Of a stretch of DNA of 64,000 nucleotides, positions 1 to 11,024 are shown one piece after another. Source of the stretch: Mytilus trossulus (Eukaryota > Mollusca > Bivalvia > Mytilida > Mytilidae); the NCBI RefSeq assembly GCF_036588685.1, contig NC_086375.1:52026955-52090954 (forward strand), read 5' to 3'. Every line of letters begins with the position of its first letter. The first letter of the stretch is position 1. The notes below the pieces were generated by a model. It was not told the origin of the DNA and searched no databases. It saw nothing but the letters and a program-made list of their open reading frames with translations. The translations under genes were made by a program, and so were the position numbers.

Positions 1-900
1 CATTACATAGCAATGGTAATTCCTACTTATATTGACAACTTTCTCATTCCTCTTAATCTTGACTTATAGTGTGTTCATCAATTATCTCATTAATCATCCA
101 GATTCACGGCGTAACCTCTACAAAAAGTGTGCAATGGATAGATTTATGATATATCTACTGCACAATCGTAATGTAAACGTTCATAATTACAGATAAATGT
201 CTTGTTCTGTTATTCCTGAAAAGTCGTCATCGGCTTATGTCTGTTCTGGGAAAGTTCAAAAAAAAAAGTTAAAATGTTTAAAAAAATTTCAAAGGTACCA
301 GGATTATAATTCAAAACACCAGACGCGCGTTTCGTCTACATACGACTCATTAGTGACGCTCAAATCAAAATAAATATAAAGCCAAACAAGTACAAAGGTG
401 AAAAGCATTTAGGACCAAACAATTCAAAAAAGAGTTGTGCCCAATAAGGCTAGGGTAATCTATTCATGGGATAAGAAAATCCTCAGTTTTTTCAAAAAAA
501 ATCAAAGTTTTATAAACAGGAAATTTGTCTCATCAAATCTTTTGTAAACACCTGCAGAATGATATGAAGTCGTTATGAATGTTGTCATGCTATTCACTTT
601 ACATATCAGCTTTCCTTCAAAGTTTATCTTTAATCACAGAAATCAGTATTAAGAAATTATGAATGTTAAGCAAACAAAAATCCAAGTGGCTGAAGGTGTA
701 TAACTATATCATAGTTACGGAACTATTTTGTTGTGTTGGATGTTTTAAGTTGCACATATTGTCCAAATGGCAACAATAAAATTTAATGTCAAGTATTCTT
801 GTCGTATACTTGTTTTGTGTAGGAGGGGATGCTTAGTGTATTGTAAATAGTTTTTTTTTAATAAAAAGACTTATAATGTATTCTTTTCTTTATTTTTAAG
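1..900. other. Non-coding flank or intron with an interspersed repeat
   Basis: No convincing exon is visible before 901. The segment at about 285-535 belongs to the interspersed family with 'cagacgcgcgtttcgtctac', followed by the family's usual tail ('gggataagaaaatcctcag'). A second copy lies at about 58540-58860. The rest is AT-rich and unremarkable. It is probably an intron of the TIR-like gene, because the first exon seen (901) starts in phase 1 and so needs an earlier exon. Confidence 0.6.
285..535 (+). repeat. Interspersed repeat, 'cagacgcgcgtttcgtctac' family
   Basis: Shares its order of blocks with the copy at 58540-58860: 'ccaggattataatt', then 'cgccagacgcgc', 'gtctac', 'actcat', 'gacgctc', 'atcaaaat' and 'gaagagcat/gaaaagcat'. 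I recognise this as a very common Mytilus family; the class is not clear from the sequence. Confidence 0.7.
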
Positions 901-954
901 AGTCTGATCAAGGACGCAGAATGGGTACGCGTGTCATTGCGCCAGATACCACAG
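901..954 (+). CDS. TIR-like gene, exon a
   Basis: Preceded by a T-rich acceptor ending 'tttttaag' and followed by donor 'ACAG|gtacat'. It reads in phase 1 ('MGTRVIAPDTTG') into the next exon. The ATG at 922 is in frame and could in principle be a start, but the acceptor suggests an internal exon. Confidence 0.5.
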
Positions 955-3900
955 GTACATATTTACTTACTTCTCTCCGTTTATTTTAATTGGATTGGTT
1001 GAAATGATGTTAAAGTGTAATTTGTATTTATATTTTTTTCATTTTTCATCAAGCAAATGAGACGTTTATTGAATCAACAAAAGGGCATAATAAAAGAAAT
1101 TAACTACATCATATTTCTAAAATCCACCTTTTAAAAGTTAATCAAAACATCATAATGAGGAAAGCACAATGCCTGGTATCTTGGTTTCCATGAAGTAGTA
1201 AGTTTACCTATTTTCTGAACTCATAGTGTTAGAAAATAACAATTAAGAGAATAACAAAATGATTAAATCGATTGAACCCAAAAAGAAACGAGACAGGGAA
1301 ATTCGAAAGGGTGAAATATTACTTTTTATGACATCGATATTACAGGATTTAACTCATGATTTAACTCATGCTCAGGATATTAGTTTGAAAGGTTTAAAGT
1401 ACATCTTTTAATTATTGAATATATCTGATTTTTTATATTTTTCTTGAAATTACAAAATGACATTATTTGCAATTGAATACGGACCTTCTAGTAAAGTTTA
1501 ATTTTTAATAAAATTTTATACGTTTTGCTGAGATCAAATGTTTATGTATAATGGATTTTACTTTTGTTACGTTTATGTTTAATATTTAGCCATTTCAGGA
1601 CCAAGTATTTTAACATCCTTAGAAACGTCCATATTAAACCATTTAGACGAAAATGGTGTTAATCCAAAGAAACACAACGCAGGATCAAGCAGAAGACTGT
1701 TACCAAGAGGTGGTAAACTAAAGGCTACTGTTTTTCATAGTTTTTTACTTTCATTATTAACTGCATATGCTTTTTCAGAATGAATGAAAACATCTACTTC
1801 AGTTGTCATTTTCTTTGTGTTGTTAGATACGGATTAAAATAAAGGATTTAGAAATTTTATGAAAAACAATAATATGGGTACATTAAACATTACCCTGCAT
1901 AGAATATCTCATTTAGATATTAAGTAAATTTGAATTTATTTATGAAAAGTTTACATCTAACAGGTGTGTAAGTTTTAAGTTGGTGTGACCACAACTTCAT
2001 TGTACACTACATTCAATCAAAACTTAATTCAACCGATTACCAATACTGTGTACAATCGTCAACCAAATTCTAATAGTGAAATTTGGGAATAGAATAATAG
2101 GCCCAAAGCTTGAAGGCAATATATACAAAGTTTCAAGTTGGTCATTTTGATCAGCATTTTGTGGCAACCAAATAGCTAAAACCACTTTTATGAAATGGCA
2201 TTCTGAGATAACCTTTGTGTACATCATTTGTTTGTTTTCGATTAAACGATTTTATACTGCCTGATAACTTGGTATTTCTAATTGTGAACGGCCTGTTACA
2301 GGGTTTCTTACTTGATTAAAAACCATGCAATATCTTCCACTCTCCAATATATAATATATATATTAAACTTGTAATGGGGTTTTGTCACTTTAAGTTTTCA
2401 AATTTTAATAGCGGTATACTACTGTTGCCTTTATTTAACTGTGGGGAAATTTTAAAAACAGATTTAAGTAAGATTAAAAATTCGTTATATTTATTACATC
2501 TTTCGGTCGTTTCTGGTGAACTCCAAAGAAAAATGCTTCAGACCCAAGAAATTAATTTAAGTTCGTAAAAAAATTTGTTTTTTTGAAAATCGATTTTAGA
2601 AACCGTACCAAATATTTAAGAAACTGTTGAAACGATTTTATAAACTGTATACACAATAAAATGTACAAAATGAGTCGAACATACGATTTATAAGTAATAG
2701 TTAAAACGGGTAAATAATCTACATTTTTAAATTACACTAAAACTATACTATGTCGTACTGAATATTTAAGCATTTGAAAGGAATAAACAGTGTATTAATT
2801 CATCCAATTATGTATCTAGAAAACTACAAAATATTGTTGCGAAATGGTTTTATAAACAAAACACAAAAGTAAAGAAGTTGTAAAAGATACAGCCACCGAA
2901 TATATAATACAAAACTTCGAGGTCCGTGTTGGATACAAGCAAACTATTAAGAAACGAATACAGATTCAATTATCATACAAGCAGTTAACTGCACTTGTAT
3001 CTTAGTTTATATGTTTTGTTTTTTTTTTTCAGTAGAAAACGATGAGAAATGTTTATGGTCAAATGATTCAAAGGACATACACGGTAATAGTAAAATAAAA
3101 CATATAGAATTACACGTATTAGAGGTACTCTGTTTAAGTTTGTTAACGAATATGCTTACATTCAAAGATATTTTCTTTCGTCTTGTTCTCATTTGCTTAT
3201 ATAACAATCGATGAAAAGTAGACAAGGCTATTGTTATTTTCAAACAAGTCGTGAAGGTGTGCGCTTAACTAACGAAAGAAAATTTGTGACCTTTACCACT
3301 TGGAACCCTTGTTTCAGAGGCTTCCCTGTACGCACCAATCCTCTATCAAAATAAAAAGAATGTCATGAAAAGCTAGCTGTACCTAACAATGGAAAATCGC
3401 ATAGCTGTAATATATATATGTAATAATCCAGAATGCGCTTCGTATCAATGAGAGAAAAAGTGGAGACCTAATGAACATTCAACACTAAAACGGAAAAAAA
3501 TACAAAAAATTACTAGAAATACAGATCTTCAAAACATACTGTGAAAAAAACTAAAGATTGTCGGTCAATATTATCACTTTTTTAGATTTAGTTCAAGATA
3601 CGGACAAATTTAACTGTTATTCTGCAATCCTTTAATTCATGTTCGGAGAATAGATACACTCAATTGATAATGTTTCCCCCTGTTCGTTCTATCTTGAAGG
3701 TTTCTATATGAAGTCTAAGTAATTTTAATAATATTTTGTTTTTGTTTAATTTTTGACATTTGTTTCAGGAGCTGAATATACTGCATCTCCGGTTAGGGAC
3801 ATTACTGTTATGAGTGTTGAGTTTGATAACTCTGTAGAGAGATACATTCAACATTTAGAATTATTGAATAAAAAATATGACGCAGGCGCTACCATTGAAA

Positions 3901-4205
3901 AATTCCCTGAAAATGCTTCAAAGGAACAACAAGACATTATCTTGAGATCGTCTCGTCATATCTTCATATATATAACAGAAGATTTTACGATTCAGAAATT
4001 CAAACAAGTAGTTGATTTTGAATATTTGAAAAGAAAATATTTTGCTGATCCAATCAACATAGATAGAGTTAAATTGATATATGACAATGCTGATAATATT
4101 CCTGAAGAGCTGAAAGCACTAAATAGCATACCGTATTGTACAGCCGGAAACAGCGAAATTTACAATAATAGAATGCAGTATTATTTTGTTGTGCGCAAGA
4201 ATTAA
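901..4205 (+). CDS. TIR-like domain protein, 3' part of a spliced gene
   Basis: Four exons join in phase 1 throughout: 901-954, 1599-1712 (or 1709), 3033-3083 and 3769-4205. The first three encode a polar linker. The last encodes about 145 residues with an alternating helix/strand pattern resembling a TIR domain: helix 'SVERYIQHLELLNKKY', a short strand and loop around 'IEKFPENA' in the BB-loop position, a helix leading into the hydrophobic strand 'RHIFIYITEDF', and later 'VKLIYDNADNIPEELKAL', which resembles the TIR strand D and its following proline-containing loop. The canonical N-terminal strand and the BB-loop RDxxPG are not clear, so the assignment is tentative. TIR domains act in innate immune signalling or as NAD-cleaving enzymes; no catalytic Glu is assigned here. 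The 5' end is missing. The stop is TAA at 4203-4205. Confidence 0.5.
1599..1712 (+). CDS. TIR-like gene, exon b
   Basis: Acceptor 'catttcag', encoding 'GPSILTSLETSILNHL' and a basic end 'SSRRLLPRG'. Two donors three bases apart (after 1709 and after 1712) are both in frame; the second, 'GTG|gtaaac', is the better match. Confidence 0.55.
3033..3083 (+). CDS. TIR-like gene, exon c
   Basis: A long pyrimidine tract and 'cag' precede it, and donor 'CACG|gtaata' follows. Seventeen codons in phase 1 encode 'VENDEKCLWSNDSKDIHG'. Confidence 0.55.
3769..4205 (+). CDS. TIR-like gene, last coding exon
   Basis: Acceptor 'ttgtttcag' at 3761-3768 and an open frame to TAA at 4203-4205. It carries the whole putative TIR-like fold ('RHIFIYITEDF', 'KLIYDNADNIPEEL') and ends 'QYYFVVRKN'. 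The codon pattern is clearly protein-like compared with the flanks. Confidence 0.7.
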
Positions 4206-4780
4206 CAAAAACACTAAGGCCTCGTTACTTTTTTTGTTTGGAAATTTTCTTTTGTAATCACAGAAATGACTGCTGAATATATTTTGAAATCATCGCCGGT
4301 ATTATTTGGCCGCATGCACACATCAATGCATGTACTATTCTACTATTTAGAAATCGTGTATATTTTACATTTCATTATCATTTATTTTAATCATGGTTCT
4401 CAAACTCAAGGAAAGGGTTTTTTAAATGACGAAAATACAAAATTAAACAATAAGAGCCTGACAAAGGAAACAATACGGACCTCACTATACCTGAGATGAA
4501 CTCTTGTAATTCAATTTAGTATCAAACAGGTCATGTTTTGGAAGCGATATCTACCGCTGCTTGTAAACGTTGAAAATACGATGATATTTTTGAAGTGACT
4601 TGTAATGTTTGTGTCATTTTAGTCTTTTGTGGATAGTTGTCTCATTGGCAATCATGCCACATCTTCTTTTTTATATATAAGTCATGTTTTTCTAAGAGTA
4701 ATTATACAAGTATACAATAATGGTCATTTTTGTATCAAGTGGCCGTAAAATATTTGGCAATATGCTTTTAACCTTTACAT

Positions 4781-4787
4781 AATAATG

Positions 4788-4844
<57 letters not shown>
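4781..4844. repeat. (TAA)n microsatellite
   Basis: About 20 near-perfect AAT/TAA units, followed by an A-rich run and a short 'aacaac' stretch. It makes a spurious poly-Tyr reading frame on the minus strand. Confidence 0.95.
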
Positions 4845-4850
<6 letters not shown>

Positions 4851-6419
4851 TATAACAACAACAACAACAAACAAAAAACCTATAGTATACATTGTGGCTT
4901 AACTTATTAATTTCACACTTTTAAAAATACAAATGACTTGTAAGAGTGTTTGAATGCAGATTTACTTTTTGATTTTTTAATTTCACATACTTTTGGACCA
5001 CTAAAAAAACTTCATTTGTATAGTTCTTTATTTGATTAAGGAACAATAAAATTATCCGATGATGACAATCGAGTATTGCACGATTGTTCACTATTTGTAT
5101 GCACACTAAGATTGGATAAATATGTTGATGCCAGTTCGTGTTTTGATTTAAACATTAGTTATGACTTGTGGTAAAGTATTCTCTAATCCAGAATCCTTAA
5201 ATAGTTCAATAAATGGCTTACGAAAAAACATTTACAACCAGGCATTAAGAACTGATAACATTAAAATCCTTGATAAGTGATTACATTATTTTCATTTGTT
5301 ATTTCAAAATACAAGGGCCTTGAAGGTTTACCTTTTGAACCTTTTACAAAGCTGTCCGACTCTATGGTATGGAGTACTTTTATTGAGGGGCGGTAGAATG
5401 GGGAAGTAAGTCATTATCGTGTATAAATTCACTTCAAAAAACAAAGTAACCTTTTTTTCGTGGGAGAAGGTCGTAACGTTATACCCCAAAACATTGCAAA
5501 TAATTGAGATTAATGATATACATCACCGATTGAGAAACAATGACATGTTATTATGATCTACTGAAATCGGTCACGATATATATGGATGTAGACTAATTGA
5601 GAAAATAAACAATTGGGTAGAGCACAATTTCAGACGTCATCGAATGTGCAGAAACTCAAACTTTGGAATCTATAGAGAATTTGATTTATGTGGGATAGCG
5701 AACTGGTTTAATGACAATGTCATTGATAGGCAGATGGTTTAAAACACATGTCCGACTTCAAAAACAGAAATAGATGATGATTTGCATAGTGACTTTACTC
5801 GACCAAATGGACCAAGAGGTAAAAAAAATTACGAACTGTGGGACATTTGACCGAATTCCGTGAAACTTTTATTTATTTTAGCGAATGACAATATCAATGT
5901 GATAAAAAAAATGTGCCAAAAACTGCAAACTTATACTAGTTTCTTTTTGATCCGTCTCTCCTAATTTCTTTTTAGAATGGCATCATTTTTTTTTAAATGT
6001 TTACTTTTGCAATGCTTGACAATGAGGTGTATTGGTGTATTTTCAAAAATTATTATTATTTTTTTCATTGCGTTGCCATTGTTATTTATATCTTGCTATT
6101 TCACAGACCATGTGTACACACACAAAAAACTGCATGGAAAGTTAAGGAAAACCTTAAAACTAAATATAATTTATAAAATCATAACCATCAAAATTTCGTG
6201 TTATCCCAGCTAAAAATGTAATGGTACTTTGATTCTCGTATGTATACAAAGCCATATCTTCTATTTTAGTACTTGCTATATTTTCTACTACCCTATTTTG
6301 TTTAGTTTGTAAAATTTTAACATGGGTGAACTAATAAAAATTTTGATCTCAATTTATTGTTTTTATTATAATATTATGTTTGCTTTGTTGTAATTAAGAT
6401 TAATCGTCAAGTGTCTTTA

Positions 6420-6990
6420 TCATATCGTGTTTTATCCGATTTGGCCACAATCAGCATTAGAGAAACTACAAAAATTGTCAAATGACACCAACTGGCCATC
6501 AAGACGGCCGCCATTGCTAAAAATAGAACACAAGGGTAAATGCATTCAAGTTTTGTCTGTAATAATTTTGAAAATCATAAATAGAGAAAATCTGACGATG
6601 GCGATAGTGTTCAAATTGTAGAGCTCTACCAATTGACCATATACGTCGAAACTGTCATACTACTTCATTCTAGTTTGATGCCTTGAAATCTGTAATAGAT
6701 AAAGTGAAAATTTGAATTGCAAAAATAACCGGAAAGACACGTTCTGCAAATAAGACTCCTAGTTGAAGTCGTCAGTTGACTCCTTATAAGAGTTTTTGAC
6801 CTTTGATGTCGATGTTTACAAACCTTTTACGTTTTTACATAATATCTTTAAAATCACAACAGATATATGTATTAGCTTGGTTAGGCAAAATAAAAATTTG
6901 AGCTAGACAAGATCAAGAATTAAAGTAACATGTAGAAATTGTTCAACAACTCTTTGTGGGACTTATAGTCCTTTTTTATTTTGTATTTTG
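6420..6990 (+). repeat. Diverged copy of the 29 kb interspersed element
   Basis: Shares 'ttggccacaatca', the block around 'gatggcc/gacggccgccat', 'aacacaagggtaaa' versus 'aacataggggtaaa', and the later 'gtcgattgac'-type blocks with 28999-29813, but with many differences. The similarity fades after about 6830. Confidence 0.5.
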
Positions 6991-7379
6991 TCTGAGAAAA
7001 ATCATGATTGATAAATAGAAACTAAGAATGGGAAAAAATTCAGCAAGACAAAATCTACTTTCTAGTCAAATATTGCCAATATAGTTAGTAGACTGTCCCT
7101 CTTTTTAGCGGTCATTTGCCCTAAAATAAGAATTTTGTATTATCTCCTTTGTTCTGAGCAAAATCTACAAACACATAGAGAGAAACTAAACAGACTAAAG
7201 ATCAGCAATATTGTGAAGATTATCAAAACAGCTATTTTTGTCATGAATTCTATTCTCGTCTACAATATTGGAGAGATTTTTTTTTTATATGCAAAGTGGA
7301 TTAATTTTAACATGTTTTTCTGTGTGATGTTATACTATTGTTTCAGAAAAAGGGAGAAGGTTTGGTACTATTTAAACGT

Positions 7380-7690
7380 TTAATCCCTCTGCAAATGTTT
7401 GCACCTGTCCTAAGGCAGGAATCTGATGTACGGTAGTTGTCGTTTGTTTATGTAATTTATACGAGTTTTTCGTTTCTCGTTTTTTTATATAGATTATACC
7501 GTTGGTTTTCCCGTTTGAATGGTTTTACACTAGTAATTTTGGGGTCCTTTATATGTTGTTGTGCGTTGTGAGCCAAGTCTCCGTGTTGAAGGCCGCCGTA
7601 CATTGAGCTATGATGGTTTACTTTTATAAATTGGTATTTGGATGGAGAGTTGCCTCGCTGGCACTCACACCAAATCTTCCTATATCTATT
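7380..7690 (+). repeat. Interspersed repeat ('ggcactcacaccaaatcttc' family)
   Basis: Ends with 'gagttgcctcgctggcactc' and contains 'ttttcgtttctcgtttttt' and 'tgtgagccaagtctccgtgt', a very common Mytilus unit. Related tails lie at about 4600-4680 and, inverted, at about 13010-13070. The copy ends about 260 bases upstream of the DNPH1 start codon and may lie in its promoter region. Confidence 0.7.
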
Positions 7691-7953
7691 ATAATAATGA
7701 TGCCTACAGAATAGAGTGGTATCCTAATTGTGCGTTTCTCTATTACTGATTAAATAAAAAAAATTGCGTCTGAGATGTTCTGAATCAATATGGCAGATAG
7801 TTTCACTAGATAAAATGTAATCTTTAGATTTATCAAAAGTTATCAAACTGGTCATAACCTAATTAAACACACACGAAGTAAATGAAAACAAATGATCAAT
7901 AACTTATATATAATTAAAAGTTACTGTAGTGCGCGGCCTTATACCGACTGAAA

Positions 7954-8089
7954 ATGAAGATATATTTCTGTGGAAGCGTTCGAGGTGGTAGACAAGACAT
8001 TGAGCTGTACGCTTCTATAATTGGTGAACTGAAATCTAAGTATGGCGAAGTACTCACAGAATAGATTGGAACACAAACAGCAGTACAAG
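7954..8089 (+). CDS. DNPH1: DNPH1 exon 1 (contains in-frame TAG)
   Basis: Begins ATG AAG ATA TAT and encodes 'MKIYFCGSVRGGRQD', the substrate-binding first strand with the conserved Tyr and the GSxRGGR loop. TAG at 8062-8064 interrupts it after 36 codons, yet the frame beyond it ('IGTQTAVQ') continues to a good donor 'CAAG|gtaggt'. Confidence 0.8.
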
Positions 8090-8659
8090 GTAGGTCATGT
8101 TAATACTTCATGACAAGTCGTACATCTAAAGGAAAACAGCCAATATACTATATTACGATAAAATGAATTCCGATGGCTTTACTTAATTGGACGGATAGGT
8201 TTGCACGAACCTTTTAAACTTTCTGATACAATGCATTAAAAGATATAGTTGTTCGAACTCTCTAACCGTATGGGGCATTCTTTACAAGTTGTTTAACATA
8301 TGTAATAGAATGTATCAATTTTATTCTTTTCGACGTGTACGTTCAATCAAAATAAATGGCATGAATTGTTGCGTTGCAAACTTATTTGTCAATGTCTAAC
8401 TGATATCGTTGGCATACCTAGAACCAAGTAATTATAAATAATTAAGTACTGTATCAAAATACTCATAGATGCAGTTCTTAAAAAATGTCACAAATTGTAA
8501 CTCAATGATGTTGAAAATATCAACACCAGTTGGCATGGAACGTGTTATGTTCTTTTCATATATTTTATTATTTGATAGTAATATGATGCTCAAGCCATTA
8601 ACGTAGGGGTCTGTGCTTGAATTTTGTATGATGAGGACATGATTTTTCAATCAGTTTAT

Positions 8660-9145
8660 TTGAGGTTTGGAGCTGGCATATCAGTTACTGCTGGTAGTTC
8701 TCTGTTAATTCATGTTTTACTGCCATTTCGCTAGGTTAGTTAGTTTTGATACCTATTCTAATATCGGACTACGACTTATTTTAAACTAGATTTTACCGTG
8801 CGTATTGTTGTGTGTTTGTTTTTTATTACATTCGCTATATGTAAAGGGGGAGGGTTTAGATCTCACAATACCGCCGCATGTTTCCACTTGTTCCAAATCA
8901 GGAGCCTCTGTTTGTCTTGTATAATTTTTAATTAAATTCACTTGTATGTTTTGGGGTTTATAATGAATTCCATTCTTACTGAATAAGTGCACAGTTTTGT
9001 TTAGTGGGACAAGCTAAAGCCTGCCTCCGAGTTTCATATATTCTTGCTGTGTTGGAGACCCATAGGTCTTCTGCTGTTTTTCTTTCATTTGGTCGGGTTG
9101 TTTCTTTGATACATTCCCCCATTTGCACTCTCAATTTTAGATGTG
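8660..9145 (+). repeat. Full-length 'ggtcgggttgttgtctc' family copy in the DNPH1 intron
   Basis: Block order matches the copy at 42560-43112: 'gagctggcat', 'gtgcgtattgttgtg', 'agggtttagatctcac', 'ccgccgcat', 'caggagcctctg', 'tctgctgtttttc', 'ggtcgggttg', 'acattccccc' and 'ctcaatttt'. It is diverged from the consensus. Its end is about 50 bases upstream of DNPH1 exon 2. Confidence 0.8.
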
Positions 9146-9192
9146 TAATGTTAGGCTAAGCAGATTAAATAACTGTTTGTATAATTTAATAG

Positions 9193-9258
9193 ATGAAATA
9201 AAAATGGGAAATAAAGAGGTACATCAGTCATGTTTGACCAAATTAAAGAGTTCTGATG
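9193..9258 (+). CDS. DNPH1: DNPH1 exon 2 (catalytic Asp replaced)
   Basis: Acceptor 'atttaatag' and donor 'GATG|gtaagt'; 22 codons in phase 1. It encodes 'NKEVHQSCLTKLKSSD', which lines up without gaps with the family pattern I/V-H-x-x-D-L-x-W-L-x-x-A/S-D. Cys stands for the catalytic Asp and Lys for the Trp. Confidence 0.7.
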
Positions 9259-9539
9259 GTAAGTTAAACTTATATGTGCGGAATGTCTCTTCAGTAGAGT
9301 ACTTCTTCATAATTTACTATATTATCTGTAATTAAATATTTTAAAAGGTCACACTAATACGTCGTTTGTCAAATAATTAAAAACATTTTATTCAAACATA
9401 TTTTGATTCTATTAAAGAAATCCAATGTGTTGTCTAACAATCAATCTTGTATTCATTCAAATGATACTACATTCGATCAGTTTGTTGAAATTTCAAGTTT
9501 GGGGTATGAAATGCTCAAGATGCTAAATAAAGGCAATAG

Positions 9540-9760
9540 TATTATTCCGCTGTTCAAAAGTCATATTCCATAGATTAAGCGAAAACAAATCAGTGTCACA
9601 AACTTAAACCTAGGGGAAAATATTAATCATAATAGGACAACAACGGAAAAACAGAAACACTGAACTGCAACAAAAACAAACGCTAACATACACAGAAACA
9701 GAACTTTTGATTACAACTGTCATATTCCGGACTATTTTCAAGACACTTTAACACATGTTT
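9540..9760 (-). repeat. Interspersed repeat fragment ('acaactgtcatattcc' family)
   Basis: Ends with 'acaactgtcatattccggac', shared with about 44795-44850 ('acaactgtcatattcctgac'). It is A-rich upstream with 'cggaaaaacagaaacactg'. It lies in the intron between DNPH1 exons 2 and 3. Confidence 0.5.
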
Positions 9761-10108
9761 AACTGCTGTTATAGAAATCGTACAATCTTACACTCTTATA
9801 TTGTCGACTGTTCCGCATGTTAGATTTAAAGTCTGCTTCCTATTGAATGTACATTCTATTATATGGAGAAGAAGGAAAAGGAACAAGAAATGTACGGTTT
9901 ATATCTGTAAAACTACCTTAATTACTGAAGGAAGTATCATTAGTATGTATATGCCATGTACTTGTGTGATTGATAATTCTTGATACTAGAGATTCCTCAT
10001 GAGTTGAAAACTTTTTCAAATACTAAGATTTGAAAACAACTATGATCAAATGATATATCAGCAATTGCACTTAATCATAATATAACGGCTATAAATTCTC
10101 CATTTTAG

Positions 10109-10219
10109 TTGTAATTGCAGAGGTAACACAGCCATCGCTTGGTGTGGGTTATGAGATCGGGAGAGCAGTTGGGATGGATAAGAAAATACTGTGCCTTTTC
10201 CGTCCAAACTCCGGGAAAA
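10109..10219 (+). CDS. DNPH1: DNPH1 exon 3 (catalytic Glu present)
   Basis: Acceptor 'ccattttag' and donor 'GGGAAAA|gtacgt'. It encodes the best-conserved part of the family, 'EVTQPSLGVGYEIGRAV' then 'ILCLFRPNSGK', including the GVGYE Glu (human E104). Confidence 0.9.
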
Positions 10220-10579
10220 GTACGTTGTTTTATTAATTTTTTCTACAAAATATTAAGCAAAAGTTATGTAGAAATTTCTGGATAACACATAAATCACCAA
10301 TCAATGTATAGGATACTGAGAAAAACTATCAACCATGAAAAAAAAAGAAATGTATTAGATGTCACCGAGAACTCATCAACTTGAAAATATTTCTTGAAGG
10401 CTTATGTTATGCTTATGTTAACATTTATTTATTGCAATAAGGAATACTAGATCTTGACTTTGAATTCAACAGCCTAGCGTCCTAATTGAAAAAAACCGAA
10501 TAACGGATAACCATAACCGCATTAATGTTGAGGTCAATAATTTAAAATTCGAAAATCAGTTTTTTGTTTTCTATTTCAG

Positions 10580-10689
10580 AGCTTTCCGGTATGATAGCAG
10601 GTTTACATGGTGATCATAATGTTACAGTGAAATACTATGATGGACAAAACTTTACAGACATTTTAAAAGCTTTCTTTGAAAATTTATGA
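10580..10689 (+). CDS. DNPH1: DNPH1 exon 4 and stop
   Basis: Acceptor 'tctatttcag', then 'KLSGMIAGLHGD' and the C-terminal helix 'FTDILKAFFENL', with TGA at 10687-10689. A candidate poly(A) signal AATAAA occurs at about 11039-11044, beyond the convergent neighbour's stop codon, so the two 3' ends probably overlap. Confidence 0.85.
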
Positions 10690-10927
10690 AAGATATGTTA
10701 TTGTCAAAGATTGGATGGTTTTGCCAATATTTCGACCATTTGTGTATATATATTTGACGGTTGTGTTACAATATTGTATATAGCAGCAGCTATAAAACAA
10801 TTGTTCTGTCATGCATACCTGATCGGGGCAACTATACTCGGAGAAAAAATGGACCAGTCACTAAATACTAAGAAAAACTAGAGTAACGACATTATAGTTT
10901 TATTTCTATTATATGATTATTTAAACA

Positions 10928-11024
10928 TCAATCGTTGGTTGCTACTCTCGGCAATATTTCACAGTGAATCTGTATTCTTTCACGTACATCTGAGGTATAT
11001 ATTGATGGCAACTGTATTGTAACT
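10928..11024 (-). CDS. Membrane protein gene, last exon
   Basis: Acceptor 'ttttttacag', then 'VTIQLPSIYTSDVRERIQI' and the end 'LPRVATND', with TGA at 10930-10928. It joins the previous exon through a split Ile codon. Confidence 0.6.

Larger units (their letters stand above)
4206..7953. other. Intergenic region with repeats and no confident gene
   Basis: Holds an interspersed repeat tail at about 4600-4680 ('gttgtctcattggcaatcat'), a (TAA)n microsatellite, a diverged copy at about 6420-6990 of the element seen at 28999-29813, and a repeat at 7380-7690. A short exon-like block at about 5781-5820, with 'ag' before it and 'GGACCAAGAG|gtaaaa' after it in phase 1, could be a remnant of a duplicated exon, but nothing joins to it. 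Confidence 0.55.
7954..10689 (+). pseudogene. DNPH1: DNPH1/Rcl 2'-deoxynucleoside 5'-phosphate N-hydrolase, damaged copy
   Basis: Four exons (7954-8089, 9193-9258, 10109-10219, 10580-10689) join in phase 1 and total 423 bases, about 140 residues if the stop were read through; human DNPH1 is 174, with extra tails. The family hydrolyses the glycosidic bond of deoxynucleoside 5'-monophosphates and cleans the nucleotide pool. Family landmarks seen: 'YFCGSVRGGR' near the N-terminus, 'VIAEVTQPSLGVGYEIGRAV' with the catalytic Glu of GVGYE, 'ILCLFRPNSGK', 'LSGMIAG' and a C-terminal 'DILKAFFENL'. Two catalytic positions are lost. The codon after 'EVLTE', where the family has His (human H56), is TAG at 8062-8064. 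In exon 2 the Asp of the family's H-x-x-D (human D80) is Cys ('VHQSC'), and the usual Trp is Lys. All splice sites look usable, so the decay seems recent; a sequencing or allelic stop cannot be excluded. Start chosen by alignment to the family's first strand. Confidence 0.85.

Noticed and set aside
4692..4892. Minus-strand frame rich in Tyr
   Set aside because: Produced by the (TAA)n microsatellite.
5640..5820. Two exon-like fragments ('VIECAETQTLESIENLIYVG' and a block ending 'NGPRG')
   Set aside because: The first has an in-frame stop and no donor, and nothing downstream joins the second. Possibly a decayed exon duplicate, but not supportable.
6427..6621. 64-codon frame 'NWPSRRPPLLKIEHKGK'
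   Set aside because: Part of the same interspersed element as 29195-29377; repeat, not a gene.
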